64,000 bases of DNA from Carboxylicivirga sp. M1479 (GCF_007097485.1 NZ_VKDE01000001.1:64925-128924); one strand, 5' to 3'. Positions 1-9,071 are shown, numbered from the stretch's first letter. The notes: generated by a model from the sequence alone, not told the origin. A program made the numbers and translations.

Positions 1-104
1 TGATAAGAGTTGTGTTCTTTCAAGCGCTTATTTGGATCTTTTGAGTATCCAATATAATATTTGTTGGAAGATGGGGAGTAAAGAATATATATGAAAAATT
101 CCAT
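1..104 (-). CDS. GIY-YIG protein, partial (N-terminal end only, runs off window)
   Basis: This is the first ~34 codons of a second copy of the small GIY-YIG protein at 221-523. Its start codon is the reverse-strand ATG at 102-104. Its sequence matches bases 420-523 at an offset of 419 bp. The rest of the gene lies left of the window, so I cannot tell whether this copy is intact. Confidence 0.75.
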   Translation of the reverse strand, partial: MEFFIYILYSPSSNKYYIGYSKDPNKRLKEHNSY

Positions 105-118
105 AGTCCTAATATACT

Positions 119-149
119 AAAAAAGCCACCTCAAAATGAAGTGGCTTTT
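119..149 (-). terminator. Rho-independent terminator, left duplicate copy
   Basis: The stem AAAAGCCAC / GTGGCTTTT gives a U-tract when read leftward. It is the duplicate of the terminator at 537-569 and lies just 3' of the degenerate tRNA-Asn. Confidence 0.7.
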
Positions 150-152
150 CAG

Positions 153-222
153 CTCCCCAGGTTCCCGAGTCTTCGGGAGAACCAACGACCTACGGATTAA
201 TCCCGATGTTCGGGACCGCTCT
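153..222 (-). pseudogene. Degenerate tRNA-Asn remnant carrying two TCCCGA palindromes
   Basis: Blocks of tRNA-Asn are recognisable: the acceptor end CTCCCCAGGT, the stretch ACGACCTACGGATTAA and CCGCTCTAAC. The T-arm region is replaced by TCCCGA-gtct-TCGGGA (163-178) and the anticodon region by TCCCGA-tgt-TCGGGA (201-215). The D-arm and 5' acceptor half are missing. It cannot fold as a tRNA. The stop codon of the GIY-YIG gene (221-223) lies at its edge. Confidence 0.75.
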
Positions 223-523
223 AACTCAATGCCTTTTTAATGATGCTATGTAAATAATCAGAATTTTGTTGGTTTATTATTATGTCGCGTATAAAACGAC
301 GGCTTTTCTGCTTCTTGATAAACCTTTCAACACGCATCGCATTGCCAGCATTATCCGAAACACTAAAGTATGCTTTTAAATCCCAAGGTTGGTGCTTAGC
401 TGTGAATTTTGATTTGTCTTGATAAGAGTTGTGTTCTTTCAAGCGCTTATTTGGATCTTTTGAGTATCCAATATAATATTTGTTGGAAGATGGGGAGTAA
501 AGAATATATATGAAAAATTCCAT
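221..523 (-). CDS. Small GIY-YIG nuclease-family protein
   Basis: This 100-residue protein has a complete GIY-YIG core. The IYIL-YSP-YYIGYSKDPNKRLKEHN segment lies near residues 5-31, carrying the YIL and YIG halves of the motif and the family arginine. An Arg-Phe-Ile-Lys-Lys-Gln-Lys stretch lies near residues 67-73. Proteins of this size are usually single-domain predicted endonucleases, often present in several near-identical copies in Bacteroidota genomes; their substrate is unknown. The gene lies 3' of two tRNA-Asn genes on the same strand, behind a terminator. Its last codons and stop are formed from the degenerate tRNA remnant. A second copy begins at 104. Nuclease activity is inferred from the fold only. 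Confidence 0.85.
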   Translation of the reverse strand: MEFFIYILYSPSSNKYYIGYSKDPNKRLKEHNSYQDKSKFTAKHQPWDLKAYFSVSDNAGNAMRVERFIKKQKSRRFIRDIIINQQNSDYLHSIIKKALS

Positions 524-536
524 AGTCCTAATATAC

Positions 537-569
537 TAAAAAAGCCACCTCAGAAATGAAGTGGCTTTT
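537..569 (-). terminator. Rho-independent terminator after tRNA-Asn
   Basis: The stem AAAAGCCAC / GTGGCTTTT is followed by a run of T when read leftward. It sits 3 bp beyond the 3' end of the tRNA at 573-646 and separates the tRNA transcript from the GIY-YIG gene. Confidence 0.8.
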
Positions 570-572
570 CAG

Positions 573-646
573 CTCCCCAGGTAGGACTTGAACCTACGAC
601 CTACGGATTAACAGTCCGCCGCTCTAACCAACTGAGCTACTGGGGA
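573..646 (-). tRNA. tRNA-Asn(GTT)
   Basis: This 74-nt cloverleaf has the acceptor pair TCCCCAG / CTGGGGA and discriminator G. The D-arm is AGCTCAGTTGGTTAGAGC. The anticodon loop CTGTTAA gives anticodon GTT. The T-loop is GGTTCAAGTCC. No CCA is encoded. It is identical to the copy at 692-765 and probably co-transcribed with it. Confidence 0.96.
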
Positions 647-691
647 AAATATTTTCAAAATAATAAGACTTTCGTTAGAGCCTTTTTAAAG

Positions 692-765
692 CTCCCCAGG
701 TAGGACTTGAACCTACGACCTACGGATTAACAGTCCGCCGCTCTAACCAACTGAGCTACTGGGGA
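692..765 (-). tRNA. tRNA-Asn(GTT)
   Basis: This is a second, identical 74-nt tRNA-Asn with anticodon GTT and no encoded CCA. It lies 45 bp upstream of the first copy in transcription order, so the two likely form one tRNA operon. Confidence 0.96.
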
Positions 766-910
766 AGAAATTTTCAATACATTTTATCTCCTTTTTGGGG
801 AGGCATTTTCGTCAAATGCGTTGCAAAAGTATACGGAATCTTCAAAATATCCAATATCTTTGACAAAAAATTTTAGAATTATTTTACCATACAATATTAA
901 ACTATTAAGT

Positions 911-1891
911 ATGAGCAGTGTATTAGGTTTAGGAAATGCCTTGGTTGATGTGTTAGCCATGTTAGAGAATGATCAAATGTTGCAAGATTTGGGTTTGCCC
1001 AAAGGAAGTATGCAATTAGTCGACGAGGCAGCCGCTCAAAAAGTGAAAGAAGCAACCTCACATATAAAAAAGGATTTGGCAAGTGGAGGGTCTGCTGCCA
1101 ATACCATTCATGGATTAGCCAGCTTGGGTATTAAAACTGGCTTCATTGGTAAAATAGGCCGCGATGAATTGGGGCAGGTTTTTAAAAATGACATGACTGA
1201 GCACAACATCACGCCACATCTTTTGGAGTCCGATACCCAGAGTGGGCATGCGAATGCGTTAATCAGTCCAGACTCAGAACGTACTTTTGCTACTTTTTTG
1301 GGTGCTGCGGTAGAGTTATCACAAGACGATTTGGTTGATGATTTATTTCAGGGATATAAATACTTTCATGTTGAAGGGTATTTAGTACAGAACAAGGCTT
1401 TGATTGAAAAGGCTTATAAAATGGCCAAGGCTAATGGTTTGATTACAAGTATTGACTTGGCGAGCTTTAACGTTGTTGAGGACAACCTGGAGTTTTTAAC
1501 TAATCTTATCCATCAGTATGTGGATATTGTTTTTGCCAACGAAGAGGAAGCAAAAGCGTATACAGGCAAAGAGGGAGAAGAGGCGCTACAGCAATTAGCA
1601 CAAGGTACTGAAGTCGCTATTTTGAAGTTAGGTAAAGATGGTTCAATGATCAAGCGTGCCAATGAAGTAGTGAAAGTGGGGATCATACCAGCTAACAGTA
1701 TCGATACTACTGGAGCGGGAGATTTATATGCAGCTGGATTTTTGTTCGGGCTCATTCAGAATTTGTCTCTTGATAAATGTGGGCAGATTGGTTCCATTCT
1801 TTCGGGGCATGTTATTGAAGTTGTTGGACCTAAGATGAGCGAAAGCACTTGGGAGGAGATTCAGAAGAAAATAAAAGGCATATTAAATTAA
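911..1891 (+). CDS. PfkB-family carbohydrate/nucleoside kinase (adenosine kinase-like)
   Basis: This 326-residue protein is a cytoplasmic ribokinase/PfkB-fold kinase. The N-terminal substrate region reads GLGNALVDVLA. The family glycine-rich signature is GGSAANTIHGLASLG near residues 60-74. The anion-hole and catalytic-base signature DTTGAGDLYAAGF lies near residue 268. Members in Bacteroidota are usually annotated adenosine kinase; the true substrate cannot be read from sequence. An in-frame ATG at 821 would add 30 residues unlike the family, so I chose the ATG at 911. The gene is followed 100 bp later by kbl behind its own putative promoter. Confidence 0.87.
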   Translation: MSSVLGLGNALVDVLAMLENDQMLQDLGLPKGSMQLVDEAAAQKVKEATSHIKKDLASGGSAANTIHGLASLGIKTGFIGKIGRDELGQVFKNDMTEHNITPHLLESDTQSGHANALISPDSERTFATFLGAAVELSQDDLVDDLFQGYKYFHVEGYLVQNKALIEKAYKMAKANGLITSIDLASFNVVEDNLEFLTNLIHQYVDIVFANEEEAKAYTGKEGEEALQQLAQGTEVAILKLGKDGSMIKRANEVVKVGIIPANSIDTTGAGDLYAAGFLFGLIQNLSLDKCGQIGSILSGHVIEVVGPKMSESTWEEIQKKIKGILN

Positions 1892-1920
1892 TTCGAAAGG
1901 TAAAAACGTGCTTTTAATCA

Positions 1921-1951
1921 TTGTTCTTTAAGAATATGGCTCGTAATTTTG
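1921..1951 (+). promoter_or_regulatory. Putative Bacteroidota-type promoter for kbl
   Basis: A TTG at 1921-1923 and TAATTTTG at 1944-1951 are separated by 20 bp. This matches the TTG / TAnnTTTG pattern of Bacteroidota housekeeping promoters. The start codon of kbl is 40 bp downstream. Confidence 0.5.
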
Positions 1952-1991
1952 AACTTTCAAATGGATTAATCACACTGTAAAATATATAGTT

Positions 1992-3182
1992 ATGTACGGT
2001 AAATTTCAGGATTTTCTTGCTAAAGAAATAGAGGCCATTAAAGAATCAGGTCTTTATAAGCAAGAGCGCATCATTACCACTCCTCAGGGAGCTGAGATCA
2101 ATGTTCAAGGTGGAGAACCAGTTTTGAACTTTTGTGCCAACAACTACCTTGGCCTGTCATCTCATCCACGTGTTGTTAAAGCTGCTCAAAAAGCGTTAGA
2201 TACACATGGGTACGGTATGTCATCAGTACGTTTTATTTGTGGAACACAAGATATTCACAAGCAATTGGAAGATAAGATAGCATCTTTCTTTGGCATGGAA
2301 GATACAATTCTTTATGCTGCTTGTTTTGATGCGAATGGCGGTGTTTTCGAACCTTTATTTACTGCTGAAGATGCCATTATTTCTGATGAATTAAACCATG
2401 CATCTATTATTGATGGAGTGCGCTTGTGTAAAGCAGCTCGTTATCGTTATAAGCATGCTGATATGGCTGACTTGGAAGCGCAATTGAAAGCTTCACAAGA
2501 GCAGCGTTATCGTATTATTGTTACCGACGGTGTTTTCTCAATGGACGGTGACATTGCAAAGTTGAATGAAATTTGTGACCTGGCTGATAAGTACGATGCC
2601 TTGGTTATGGTAGATGATAGTCACTCTTCTGGTTTTATTGGTAAAACTGGTCGTGGAACACATGAGTACCACAATTGCATGGATCGTGTAGACATCATCA
2701 CAGGAACTTTAGGTAAAGCTCTTGGTGGCGCATTGGGTGGATATACAACTGGTAAAAAAGAAATTATTGATATTCTTCGTCAGCGCTCACGCCCGTATTT
2801 GTTCTCCAACTCATTAGCTCCATCTATTATTGGTGCGGCTATTGAAATTTTTGACATGCTAAGTGAGTCGACAGAGTTACGAGATAAAGTAATTTCTAAT
2901 GCAGAGTACTTTAAAGGTAAGATTGTTGAGGCTGGATTTGATATCAAGCCAACTGAGTCGGCAATTGTGGCATTAATGCTTTTTGATGCAAAATTATCAC
3001 AAGAGTTCGCGGCTAAATTGTTAGATGAGGGTATTTATGTAATTGGCTTTTTCTACCCAGTGGTTGGAAAAGGACAGGCACGTATCCGAATTCAGATATC
3101 AGCTGCTCACGAGCAACATCACTTAGATAAAGCGATCGCTGCTTTCATTAAAATTGGTAAAGAATTGAAAGTGATTAATTAA
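1992..3182 (+). CDS. kbl: Glycine C-acetyltransferase (2-amino-3-ketobutyrate CoA ligase)
   Basis: This is a 396-residue PLP-dependent alpha-oxoamine synthase of normal family length. It interconverts 2-amino-3-ketobutyrate plus CoA with glycine plus acetyl-CoA, the second step of threonine degradation. The PLP-binding lysine is K242 in [12 protein letters not shown]. The PLP-contacting Asp-Asp-Ser-His lies in [11 protein letters not shown] near residue 206. The glycine-rich [14 protein letters not shown] segment is near residues 46-59. Relatives such as BioF and serine palmitoyltransferase share the fold, but overall similarity favours Kbl. No threonine dehydrogenase gene (tdh) is adjacent. 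Confidence 0.93.
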   Translation: MYGKFQDFLAKEIEAIKESGLYKQERIITTPQGAEINVQGGEPVLNFCANNYLGLSSHPRVVKAAQKALDTHGYGMSSVRFICGTQDIHKQLEDKIASFFGMEDTILYAACFDANGGVFEPLFTAEDAIISDELNHASIIDGVRLCKAARYRYKHADMADLEAQLKASQEQRYRIIVTDGVFSMDGDIAKLNEICDLADKYDALVMVDDSHSSGFIGKTGRGTHEYHNCMDRVDIITGTLGKALGGALGGYTTGKKEIIDILRQRSRPYLFSNSLAPSIIGAAIEIFDMLSESTELRDKVISNAEYFKGKIVEAGFDIKPTESAIVALMLFDAKLSQEFAAKLLDEGIYVIGFFYPVVGKGQARIRIQISAAHEQHHLDKAIAAFIKIGKELKVIN

Positions 3183-3210
3183 TCATTTTTCAACTAAATA
3201 TTATTGAAAA

Positions 3211-3238
3211 GGGTTGCCACTAGGCAACCCTTTTTTTC
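3211..3238 (+). terminator. Rho-independent terminator after kbl
   Basis: The stem GGGTTGCC / GGCAACCC with a 4-nt loop is followed by seven T. Confidence 0.9.
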
Positions 3239-3411
3239 GTTGTGCTAATCTCTATGGTTTTATTATTCTGAATGATGTACCTTTCTAATCCTTGGTAATT
3301 AATTTTATTTCTTGCTATTTTATTACAATTGACTTTCATTTAGTTCTATCAAACTATTAGTACTTAATTGTTTCTTACATTCGTCGATTAGTTGACGGTA
3401 TAACTGAGAGA

Positions 3412-5400
3412 ATGAACAAATACAGATCTTTATCTACAGAAGAAATAGGCCTTTTAGAGGCAAGAAATTGCTATTGTTCAGATTGGAGCTTGGTAAGCGT
3501 TATTGATGGTTTCCGCATTGAAAGCCTACGGAATGTAACGTTTTCTGGGAGTATAAAAATTGGGCAATTTAATCGTTCATTTACGTTCCCTGGTGGGGTT
3601 GAAAAAAAAGCAGGCATATCCAATGCTACGCTTCATAATTGCATCATTGAGTCTGATGCATACATCAATCAAGTTAAAAATCACATAGCCAACTATCACA
3701 TTCACTCCAATGTGGTTATCGAAAATGTTGACTCTATAATTACCGAAAAACAAAGTTGCTTTGGAAATGGTGTGCCTGTGTCAGCATTAAATGAGGCTGG
3801 AGGTCGTGAGATATACATTTACAATGATTTATCGGCACATACAGCCTACATTATGGCTATGTACCGACATGAGCCAGCCGTGATTCAGCAACTGCAAAAG
3901 ATGATTAATGACTACAAGGCAAAAATTTGTAGTTCAATGGGTACAATTCAAGAAGGTGCTCAGTTAATTAATTGTCGTACCATTATCGATATCAATATTG
4001 GTAAATTTGCCAAAGTAGAAGGCATTTACCGCTTAACTAACGGTACAATTAATAGTTCCGCTGAGGCTCCTAGTTATTTTGGTCCTGGTGTGATTGCAGA
4101 AGAATTTATAGCAGCATCGGGCAGTAAGGTAAGTGATAGTGCTCTTCTTTCAAAGTGTTTTGTAGGTCAGGGATGCGAGCTAGGCAAGCATTATTCAGCC
4201 GAAAACTCTGTATTTTTTGCCAATAGTCAAGGCTTCCATGGTGAGGCCTGCTCGGTATTTGCAGGGCCTTATACAGTAACACATCATAAGTCTACCTTAC
4301 TTATTGCGGGCTACTTTTCATTTATGAATGCGGGAAGTGGTTCCAACCAAAGTAATCACATGTATAAGTTGGGTCCTATACACCAGGGAGTTGTAGAGCG
4401 AGGTTCCAAAACGACCAGTGATTCATATCTGCTATGGCCAGCCCATATTGGTGCTTTTTCTTTGGTTATGGGCAGACACTATCGTAACCCAGATACTTCA
4501 CAACTACCCTTTTCATACTTGATTGAGAACAAGGATGAAAGTATATTGGCTCCAGGTGTTAATCTGCGTAGCGTAGGAACCATTCGCGATGCGCGTAAAT
4601 GGCCCAAACGAGATAAAAGAACAGATACTAAATTACTCGATTATATCAATTTTAACCTATTAAGCCCATTTACTATTCAAAAAATGATAAATGGTAAAAA
4701 GGTTTTGAAAGCATTAAGAAAGTCCTCGGGTGCAACTTCAGATTATTACATGTACAACAGTGTGAAAATTGAGAGTGGAGCCTTAGTGCGTGGTATTCAG
4801 TTGTATAACACTGGAATTATAAAGTTTTTGGGTAATGCACTGATAAAAAAGCTGGAAGATGTTATCTTTGAATCGTTAAGTGAATTAAGACAAAGCCTTT
4901 CGAAAACTTCCGAATGTGGAATTGGGGAGTGGATAGACATGGCTGGAATGCTTGTTCCCAAAGAGCGGGTAAAGACCCTGCTTGATGATTTGCAAAATGG
5001 TAGCGTATCGAACCTTGAAGAACTCAATGGACGATATGCATTATTGCATGATAACTATTTTGATTACGCATGGACTTGGTGTTTGAAAGTGTTTAAAGAA
5101 GAATACGACTTGGATTTTCAAACGGCTGAAATTGATCAAATCCTTTCGTTTGTAGATGATTGGAAGAAAAGTGTAATTGATTTAGATAATATGGTGTATG
5201 CCGATGCTCATAAAGAGTTTACCTTAAATACTCAAACGGGCTTTGGCATTGATGGAACTGAAGAAACACGTATCCAGGATTTTGAACAGGTGCGTGGGGA
5301 GTTTGAAAAACATCCATCGGTACAAGATATTAGTAATCACATCAGGGTTAAAAGCAGACTGGCTGAAGAACTGAAAGAAAGGCTTATCCTCTTAAAGTAG
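3412..5400 (+). CDS. DUF4954 family protein, predicted left-handed beta-helix
   Basis: This 662-residue cytoplasmic protein belongs to the DUF4954 family. Its first ~390 residues contain repeated short strands of hexapeptide character, such as GVIAEEFIAASGSKVSDSAL and GQGCELGKHYSAENSVFF, consistent with a left-handed beta-helix like that of sugar-nucleotide acyl- and nucleotidyltransferases. The C-terminal third (from about residue 450) is predicted helical and ends in a charged coil. No catalytic residues are established for the family. It is separated by 26 bp from nagB and followed by glmS, so a role in amino-sugar metabolism is a reasonable inference. The start is the ATG at 3412. Confidence 0.8.
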   Translation: MNKYRSLSTEEIGLLEARNCYCSDWSLVSVIDGFRIESLRNVTFSGSIKIGQFNRSFTFPGGVEKKAGISNATLHNCIIESDAYINQVKNHIANYHIHSNVVIENVDSIITEKQSCFGNGVPVSALNEAGGREIYIYNDLSAHTAYIMAMYRHEPAVIQQLQKMINDYKAKICSSMGTIQEGAQLINCRTIIDINIGKFAKVEGIYRLTNGTINSSAEAPSYFGPGVIAEEFIAASGSKVSDSALLSKCFVGQGCELGKHYSAENSVFFANSQGFHGEACSVFAGPYTVTHHKSTLLIAGYFSFMNAGSGSNQSNHMYKLGPIHQGVVERGSKTTSDSYLLWPAHIGAFSLVMGRHYRNPDTSQLPFSYLIENKDESILAPGVNLRSVGTIRDARKWPKRDKRTDTKLLDYINFNLLSPFTIQKMINGKKVLKALRKSSGATSDYYMYNSVKIESGALVRGIQLYNTGIIKFLGNALIKKLEDVIFESLSELRQSLSKTSECGIGEWIDMAGMLVPKERVKTLLDDLQNGSVSNLEELNGRYALLHDNYFDYAWTWCLKVFKEEYDLDFQTAEIDQILSFVDDWKKSVIDLDNMVYADAHKEFTLNTQTGFGIDGTEETRIQDFEQVRGEFEKHPSVQDISNHIRVKSRLAEELKERLILLK

Positions 5401-5426
5401 AGAGAATAAACCTTAAATAGATTACT

Positions 5427-6233
5427 ATGCGATTAATTATTGAGCCGGACTATCAAGAAGCGTCGGCATGGACAGCAAGTTACATTGCTCAACGAATTAA
5501 TAAACATCAGGCCGATAGACCTTTTGTTCTTGGATTGCCAACGGGCTCGTCTCCTCTGGGGACATACCAGGAGTTGATTAAATTGAATAAGGAAGGAAAA
5601 GTATCGTTCCAAAATGTAGTGACTTTCAATATGGATGAGTATCGTGAGATTCCTCGCGAGCACCCACAGAGCTACTACACATTTATGTGGAATAACTTTT
5701 TCAGTCATATTGATATAAAGCCTGAAAATACCAATTTATTGGATGGTCAGGCTGAAGATGCGGAGGCTGAATGCCAACGTTATGAAGATAAAATTAAGGA
5801 GATGGGCGGTATTGACCTTTTTATGGGTGGTATTGGTCCTGATGGGCATTTGGCTTTTAACGAGCCTGCCTCATCACTAAGCTCCAGAACGCGAGTTAAA
5901 ACGTTAACTTACGATACCATTTTAGCGAATTCACGCTTTTTTGATAATGACCCTAATAAAGTGCCAAAAACAGCTTTAACAGTTGGTGTTGGAACTGTAC
6001 TTGATTCAAAAGAAGTTGTGATAATTGTGAATGGTCATAATAAGGCGAGAGCTTTACAACATGCTGTAGAAGAAGGAGTCAATCATATGTGGACCATCAG
6101 TGCATTGCAAATGCATGCCAAGGGCTTAATTGTTTGTGACGAAGCTGCAACCTACGAATTGAAGGTTGGAACGTACAACTATTTCAAAGATATTGAGAAA
6201 GACAATTTAGCTCCTGAGAGTTTATGGAAATAA
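5427..6233 (+). CDS. nagB: Glucosamine-6-phosphate deaminase
   Basis: This 268-residue enzyme converts glucosamine-6-phosphate to fructose-6-phosphate and ammonia, the catabolic reverse of GlmS. Visible signatures are the phosphate loop [12 protein letters not shown] (residues ~39-50), FNMDEY with the catalytic Asp near residue 72, and [14 protein letters not shown] near residue 136 with the catalytic Asp and His. The length matches the E. coli enzyme. It lies 26 bp after the DUF4954 gene, probably in one transcript, and is closed by a terminator at 6278. Confidence 0.95.
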   Translation: MRLIIEPDYQEASAWTASYIAQRINKHQADRPFVLGLPTGSSPLGTYQELIKLNKEGKVSFQNVVTFNMDEYREIPREHPQSYYTFMWNNFFSHIDIKPENTNLLDGQAEDAEAECQRYEDKIKEMGGIDLFMGGIGPDGHLAFNEPASSLSSRTRVKTLTYDTILANSRFFDNDPNKVPKTALTVGVGTVLDSKEVVIIVNGHNKARALQHAVEEGVNHMWTISALQMHAKGLIVCDEAATYELKVGTYNYFKDIEKDNLAPESLWK

Positions 6234-6277
6234 ATTAGAGGCGTAGGCCTTTATTACTATAAAACACATTTGTTTGA

Positions 6278-6310
6278 AGAGGAATAGCCTGGCTAATTCC
6301 TCTTTTTTCG
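6278..6310 (+). terminator. Rho-independent terminator after nagB
   Basis: A GAGGAAT(T)AGCC / GGCTAATTCCTC stem is followed by six T. Confidence 0.85.
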
Positions 6311-6399
6311 TTTTCAGCACTTAGTTGTTATAGCGAATAAGAAATCAAGAATTAACTAGAAATAGATAACTGTTTATCTAATATTTTATTTTAAAGCAT

Positions 6400-8235
6400 A
6401 TGTGTGGAATTGTTGCATACGTTGGAGGAAGGACAGCTTACCCAATTATTGTTAAGGGTTTGCAAAGGTTGGAATACAGGGGATACGACTCGGCCGGTAT
6501 AGCCCTTATTAATAGTGAGATAAACGTATATAAGTGCAAAGGTAAAGTAAAAGACCTTGAGGATCATACAAAGGGTAAATCCATTTCAGGTTCAATCGGT
6601 ATGGGACATACACGTTGGGCAACGCATGGTGAGCCTAGCGATAATAATGCTCACCCACACGTGTCGCAAAATGGTAAATTTATTGTGGTGCACAATGGTA
6701 TTATTGAGAATTATGCCCACCTCAAAACAGAGTTGATTAATCGAGGGTATGAATTTCAAAGCGAAACAGATACCGAAGTATTGGCTAACCTGATTGAGAA
6801 TATCTATATCGATCAAAAAGTGGATGCTGAAATGGCAGTTCGATTGGCTCTTACAAAAGTCGTTGGAGCCTACGGTTTGGTTATAACTTGTACCGACGAA
6901 AAAGATCAATTGATAGCAGCCCGAAAAGGCAGTCCGTTGGTAATCGGCGTTGGTGAGAAAGAATACTTTTTAGCATCAGACGCTACACCAATTATTGAGT
7001 ATACCGACCAAGTTATTTACATGAATGACGAGGAGGTAGCCGTTATTAAAAAGAATAACTTGACGTTAAAAAGCATTGAAAATGATGCGCTAAAGCCAAA
7101 AATTCAAAAGGTTAATTTAACCATTGATGAAATTGATAAGGGTGCTTATGAGCATTATATGCTAAAAGAAATATATGAGCAACCTATCTCAATCGAAGAT
7201 ACATTCCGTGGTCGAGTGTCAATGGATCACTCAAAAATATTTTTAGGAGGTATTACCGATGTGTTGCCAAAATTATCGCAGGCTCGACGCATAATTATCG
7301 CTGCTTGTGGTACCTCATGGCATGCTGGAATTGTTGGGGAGTATCTTTTTGAAGAGTTTGCTCGCACGCCCGTTGAGGTGGAATATGCCAGTGAATTCCG
7401 TTACCGTAATCCAGTTATTAATTCTGATGATGTAATAATTGCAATTTCGCAAAGTGGCGAAACGGCAGATACCTTGGCAGCCATTAAAATGGCCAAAGAA
7501 CAAGGAGCTACTATTATTGGTATTTGTAATGTGGCTGGCTCATCAATACCGCGCGAAACGCATGCCGGAGTTTATACCCATGCTGGTGTAGAAATAGGGG
7601 TGGCATCAACCAAAGCTTTTACCTCACAGGTAACAGTTCTTACTATGATGGCGTTTTTGTTAGGTAAAACAAAAGGCCATTTGCAAGATGTGGATTATAA
7701 AGAGTTAATTGGAGAATTAACCCAGGTGCCTGATAAAATCAGGACGATATTGGAATCTGAAGAACAAATAAAGCAAATAGCGGAAATGTATAAAGATGCC
7801 AATAATGCTCTTTATTTAGGACGAGGGTATCTTTTCCCTGTTGCTTTGGAAGGCGCTCTTAAACTGAAGGAAATTTCATATATTCACGCAGAAGGATATC
7901 CTGCAGCTGAAATGAAGCACGGACCAATTGCTTTAATCGATGAGAATATGCCTGTTTTTGTTTTAGCGACAAAGGACAAGTCATACGAAAAGATTGTAAG
8001 CAATATACAAGAAGTGAAAGCTCGTAATGGTAAAGTAATTGCCATCGTAACAAAAGGCGATGATGTGATAAAAAACATGGCCGATCATGTGATTGAAGTG
8101 CCTGATTGTCATGAAGCCATCGCGCCATTGTTAACTTGTGTGCCACTGCAGTTTATATCGTACCACATTGCAGTCATGCGAGGCTGTAATGTTGATCAAC
8201 CACGTAATCTGGCTAAGTCAGTTACAGTGGAATAA
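6400..8235 (+). CDS. glmS: Glutamine--fructose-6-phosphate aminotransferase (isomerizing)
   Basis: This is a 611-residue, full-length GlmS. It makes glucosamine-6-phosphate from fructose-6-phosphate and glutamine, the entry to UDP-GlcNAc for peptidoglycan and lipid A. The protein starts MCGIVAYVGGRTA, so Cys2 is the glutaminase nucleophile, which fixes the start codon. GHTRWATHGEPSDNNAHPH follows near residues 69-87. Two SIS domains follow, with AACGTSWHAG and SQSGETADTLAA in the first. The protein ends NLAKSVTVE, the typical GlmS tail. I see no glmS-ribozyme-like element upstream. Confidence 0.97.
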   Translation: MCGIVAYVGGRTAYPIIVKGLQRLEYRGYDSAGIALINSEINVYKCKGKVKDLEDHTKGKSISGSIGMGHTRWATHGEPSDNNAHPHVSQNGKFIVVHNGIIENYAHLKTELINRGYEFQSETDTEVLANLIENIYIDQKVDAEMAVRLALTKVVGAYGLVITCTDEKDQLIAARKGSPLVIGVGEKEYFLASDATPIIEYTDQVIYMNDEEVAVIKKNNLTLKSIENDALKPKIQKVNLTIDEIDKGAYEHYMLKEIYEQPISIEDTFRGRVSMDHSKIFLGGITDVLPKLSQARRIIIAACGTSWHAGIVGEYLFEEFARTPVEVEYASEFRYRNPVINSDDVIIAISQSGETADTLAAIKMAKEQGATIIGICNVAGSSIPRETHAGVYTHAGVEIGVASTKAFTSQVTVLTMMAFLLGKTKGHLQDVDYKELIGELTQVPDKIRTILESEEQIKQIAEMYKDANNALYLGRGYLFPVALEGALKLKEISYIHAEGYPAAEMKHGPIALIDENMPVFVLATKDKSYEKIVSNIQEVKARNGKVIAIVTKGDDVIKNMADHVIEVPDCHEAIAPLLTCVPLQFISYHIAVMRGCNVDQPRNLAKSVTVE

Positions 8236-8301
8236 TAATGATTACTTCGTTGTTATTCGATTTCGGATAACACTCATTGTAATATTTTAAGGTTTATCTC
8301 T

Positions 8302-8347
8302 CAGTAAAAGCCCGTTTGAAAAGTCATTCGGGCTTTACTTTTTTTAC
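8302..8347 (+). terminator. Rho-independent terminator after glmS
   Basis: The arms AGTAAAAGCCCG and CGGGCTTTACT are followed by a run of T. Confidence 0.85.
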
Positions 8348-8392
8348 GATGTACAGTAATTTATTTATCTTCATAGTCTTTGATCCAGATCT

Positions 8393-9058
8393 ATGAAAAA
8401 AATACTTTACGGAATGTCTTTAATGACTATCTTCCTGTTTTCTTGCTCTAAAGAACACGAAACGTACCCTAAAACTTATTCTTCTGATAGTGTTACAGAA
8501 GGTCATATACGCCTTTTTACCGCCAATGGAGAAGTTAAGGATAAGAGCTTAATTGATGACTTTATGAATCGTCATTGCAATGCTTTTATAAGTGCTGATA
8601 CTTTTGCTGTAGAGGGAGATATTAACGTTACATATCTTAGTGACCATGATATAAATATTTCGAGCCCTGCTGGTCAGGAAAATGGTCGTGCATATACAAT
8701 GAATAATTTAATTTATTGGGAGCATCCAGATACGTTAAGAACTTTTTATTTATCCCCACTATATAAATACAAACCTTTGTATGTTGACGAAGTGGCCGTT
8801 GCAAGCTCTACGGGATTCAATTCCATTTTTCTGTATAAAGAGTGTTTGTTTGTTCAGCGTCATCAAGGAAACCTGCGATTGCCAATGGTTAATCGCTTGC
8901 ATAAATTGAGTGATAATCCAATTTGGGATAATTCTATAACTTCTGAAAGAGTAAATAATGTATTTGATTATGAATATATTTATAGTGCCGATTATTCGAT
9001 AGGAATAAACGATACCATTATGGTTCAAGAGTTTTTTATTAACATAGCAGCTAACTAA
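8393..9058 (+). CDS. Predicted lipoprotein of unknown function
   Basis: This 221-residue protein has a lipoprotein signal peptide: MKK, a hydrophobic stretch and the lipobox LFSC with the lipidated Cys at residue 18. The mature part has many aromatic and Asp/Asn residues and no motif I recognise, so I assign no function. It is followed 13 bp later by a small membrane protein and may share a transcript with it. Confidence 0.7.
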   Translation: MKKILYGMSLMTIFLFSCSKEHETYPKTYSSDSVTEGHIRLFTANGEVKDKSLIDDFMNRHCNAFISADTFAVEGDINVTYLSDHDINISSPAGQENGRAYTMNNLIYWEHPDTLRTFYLSPLYKYKPLYVDEVAVASSTGFNSIFLYKECLFVQRHQGNLRLPMVNRLHKLSDNPIWDNSITSERVNNVFDYEYIYSADYSIGINDTIMVQEFFINIAAN

Positions 9059-9071
9059 CCAATAAAATCAA

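Larger units (their letters stand above)
1..582. repeat. ~419-bp tandem duplication (GIY-YIG gene start, terminator, tRNA-Asn 3' end)
   Basis: Bases 1-162 and 420-582 are almost identical: the start of the GIY-YIG gene, its upstream hairpin and the first bases of a tRNA-Asn 3' end. They differ by a 1-bp indel in the hairpin loop. The copies diverge inside the tRNA, which is intact in the right copy (573-646) and scrambled in the left (153-222). This fits a tandem duplication of a tRNA plus GIY-YIG unit followed by decay of one tRNA. Confidence 0.85.

Noticed and set aside
6234-6399. glmS ribozyme upstream of glmS
   Set aside because: The 166-bp gap contains a simple terminator for nagB, and I see no match to the ribozyme core.
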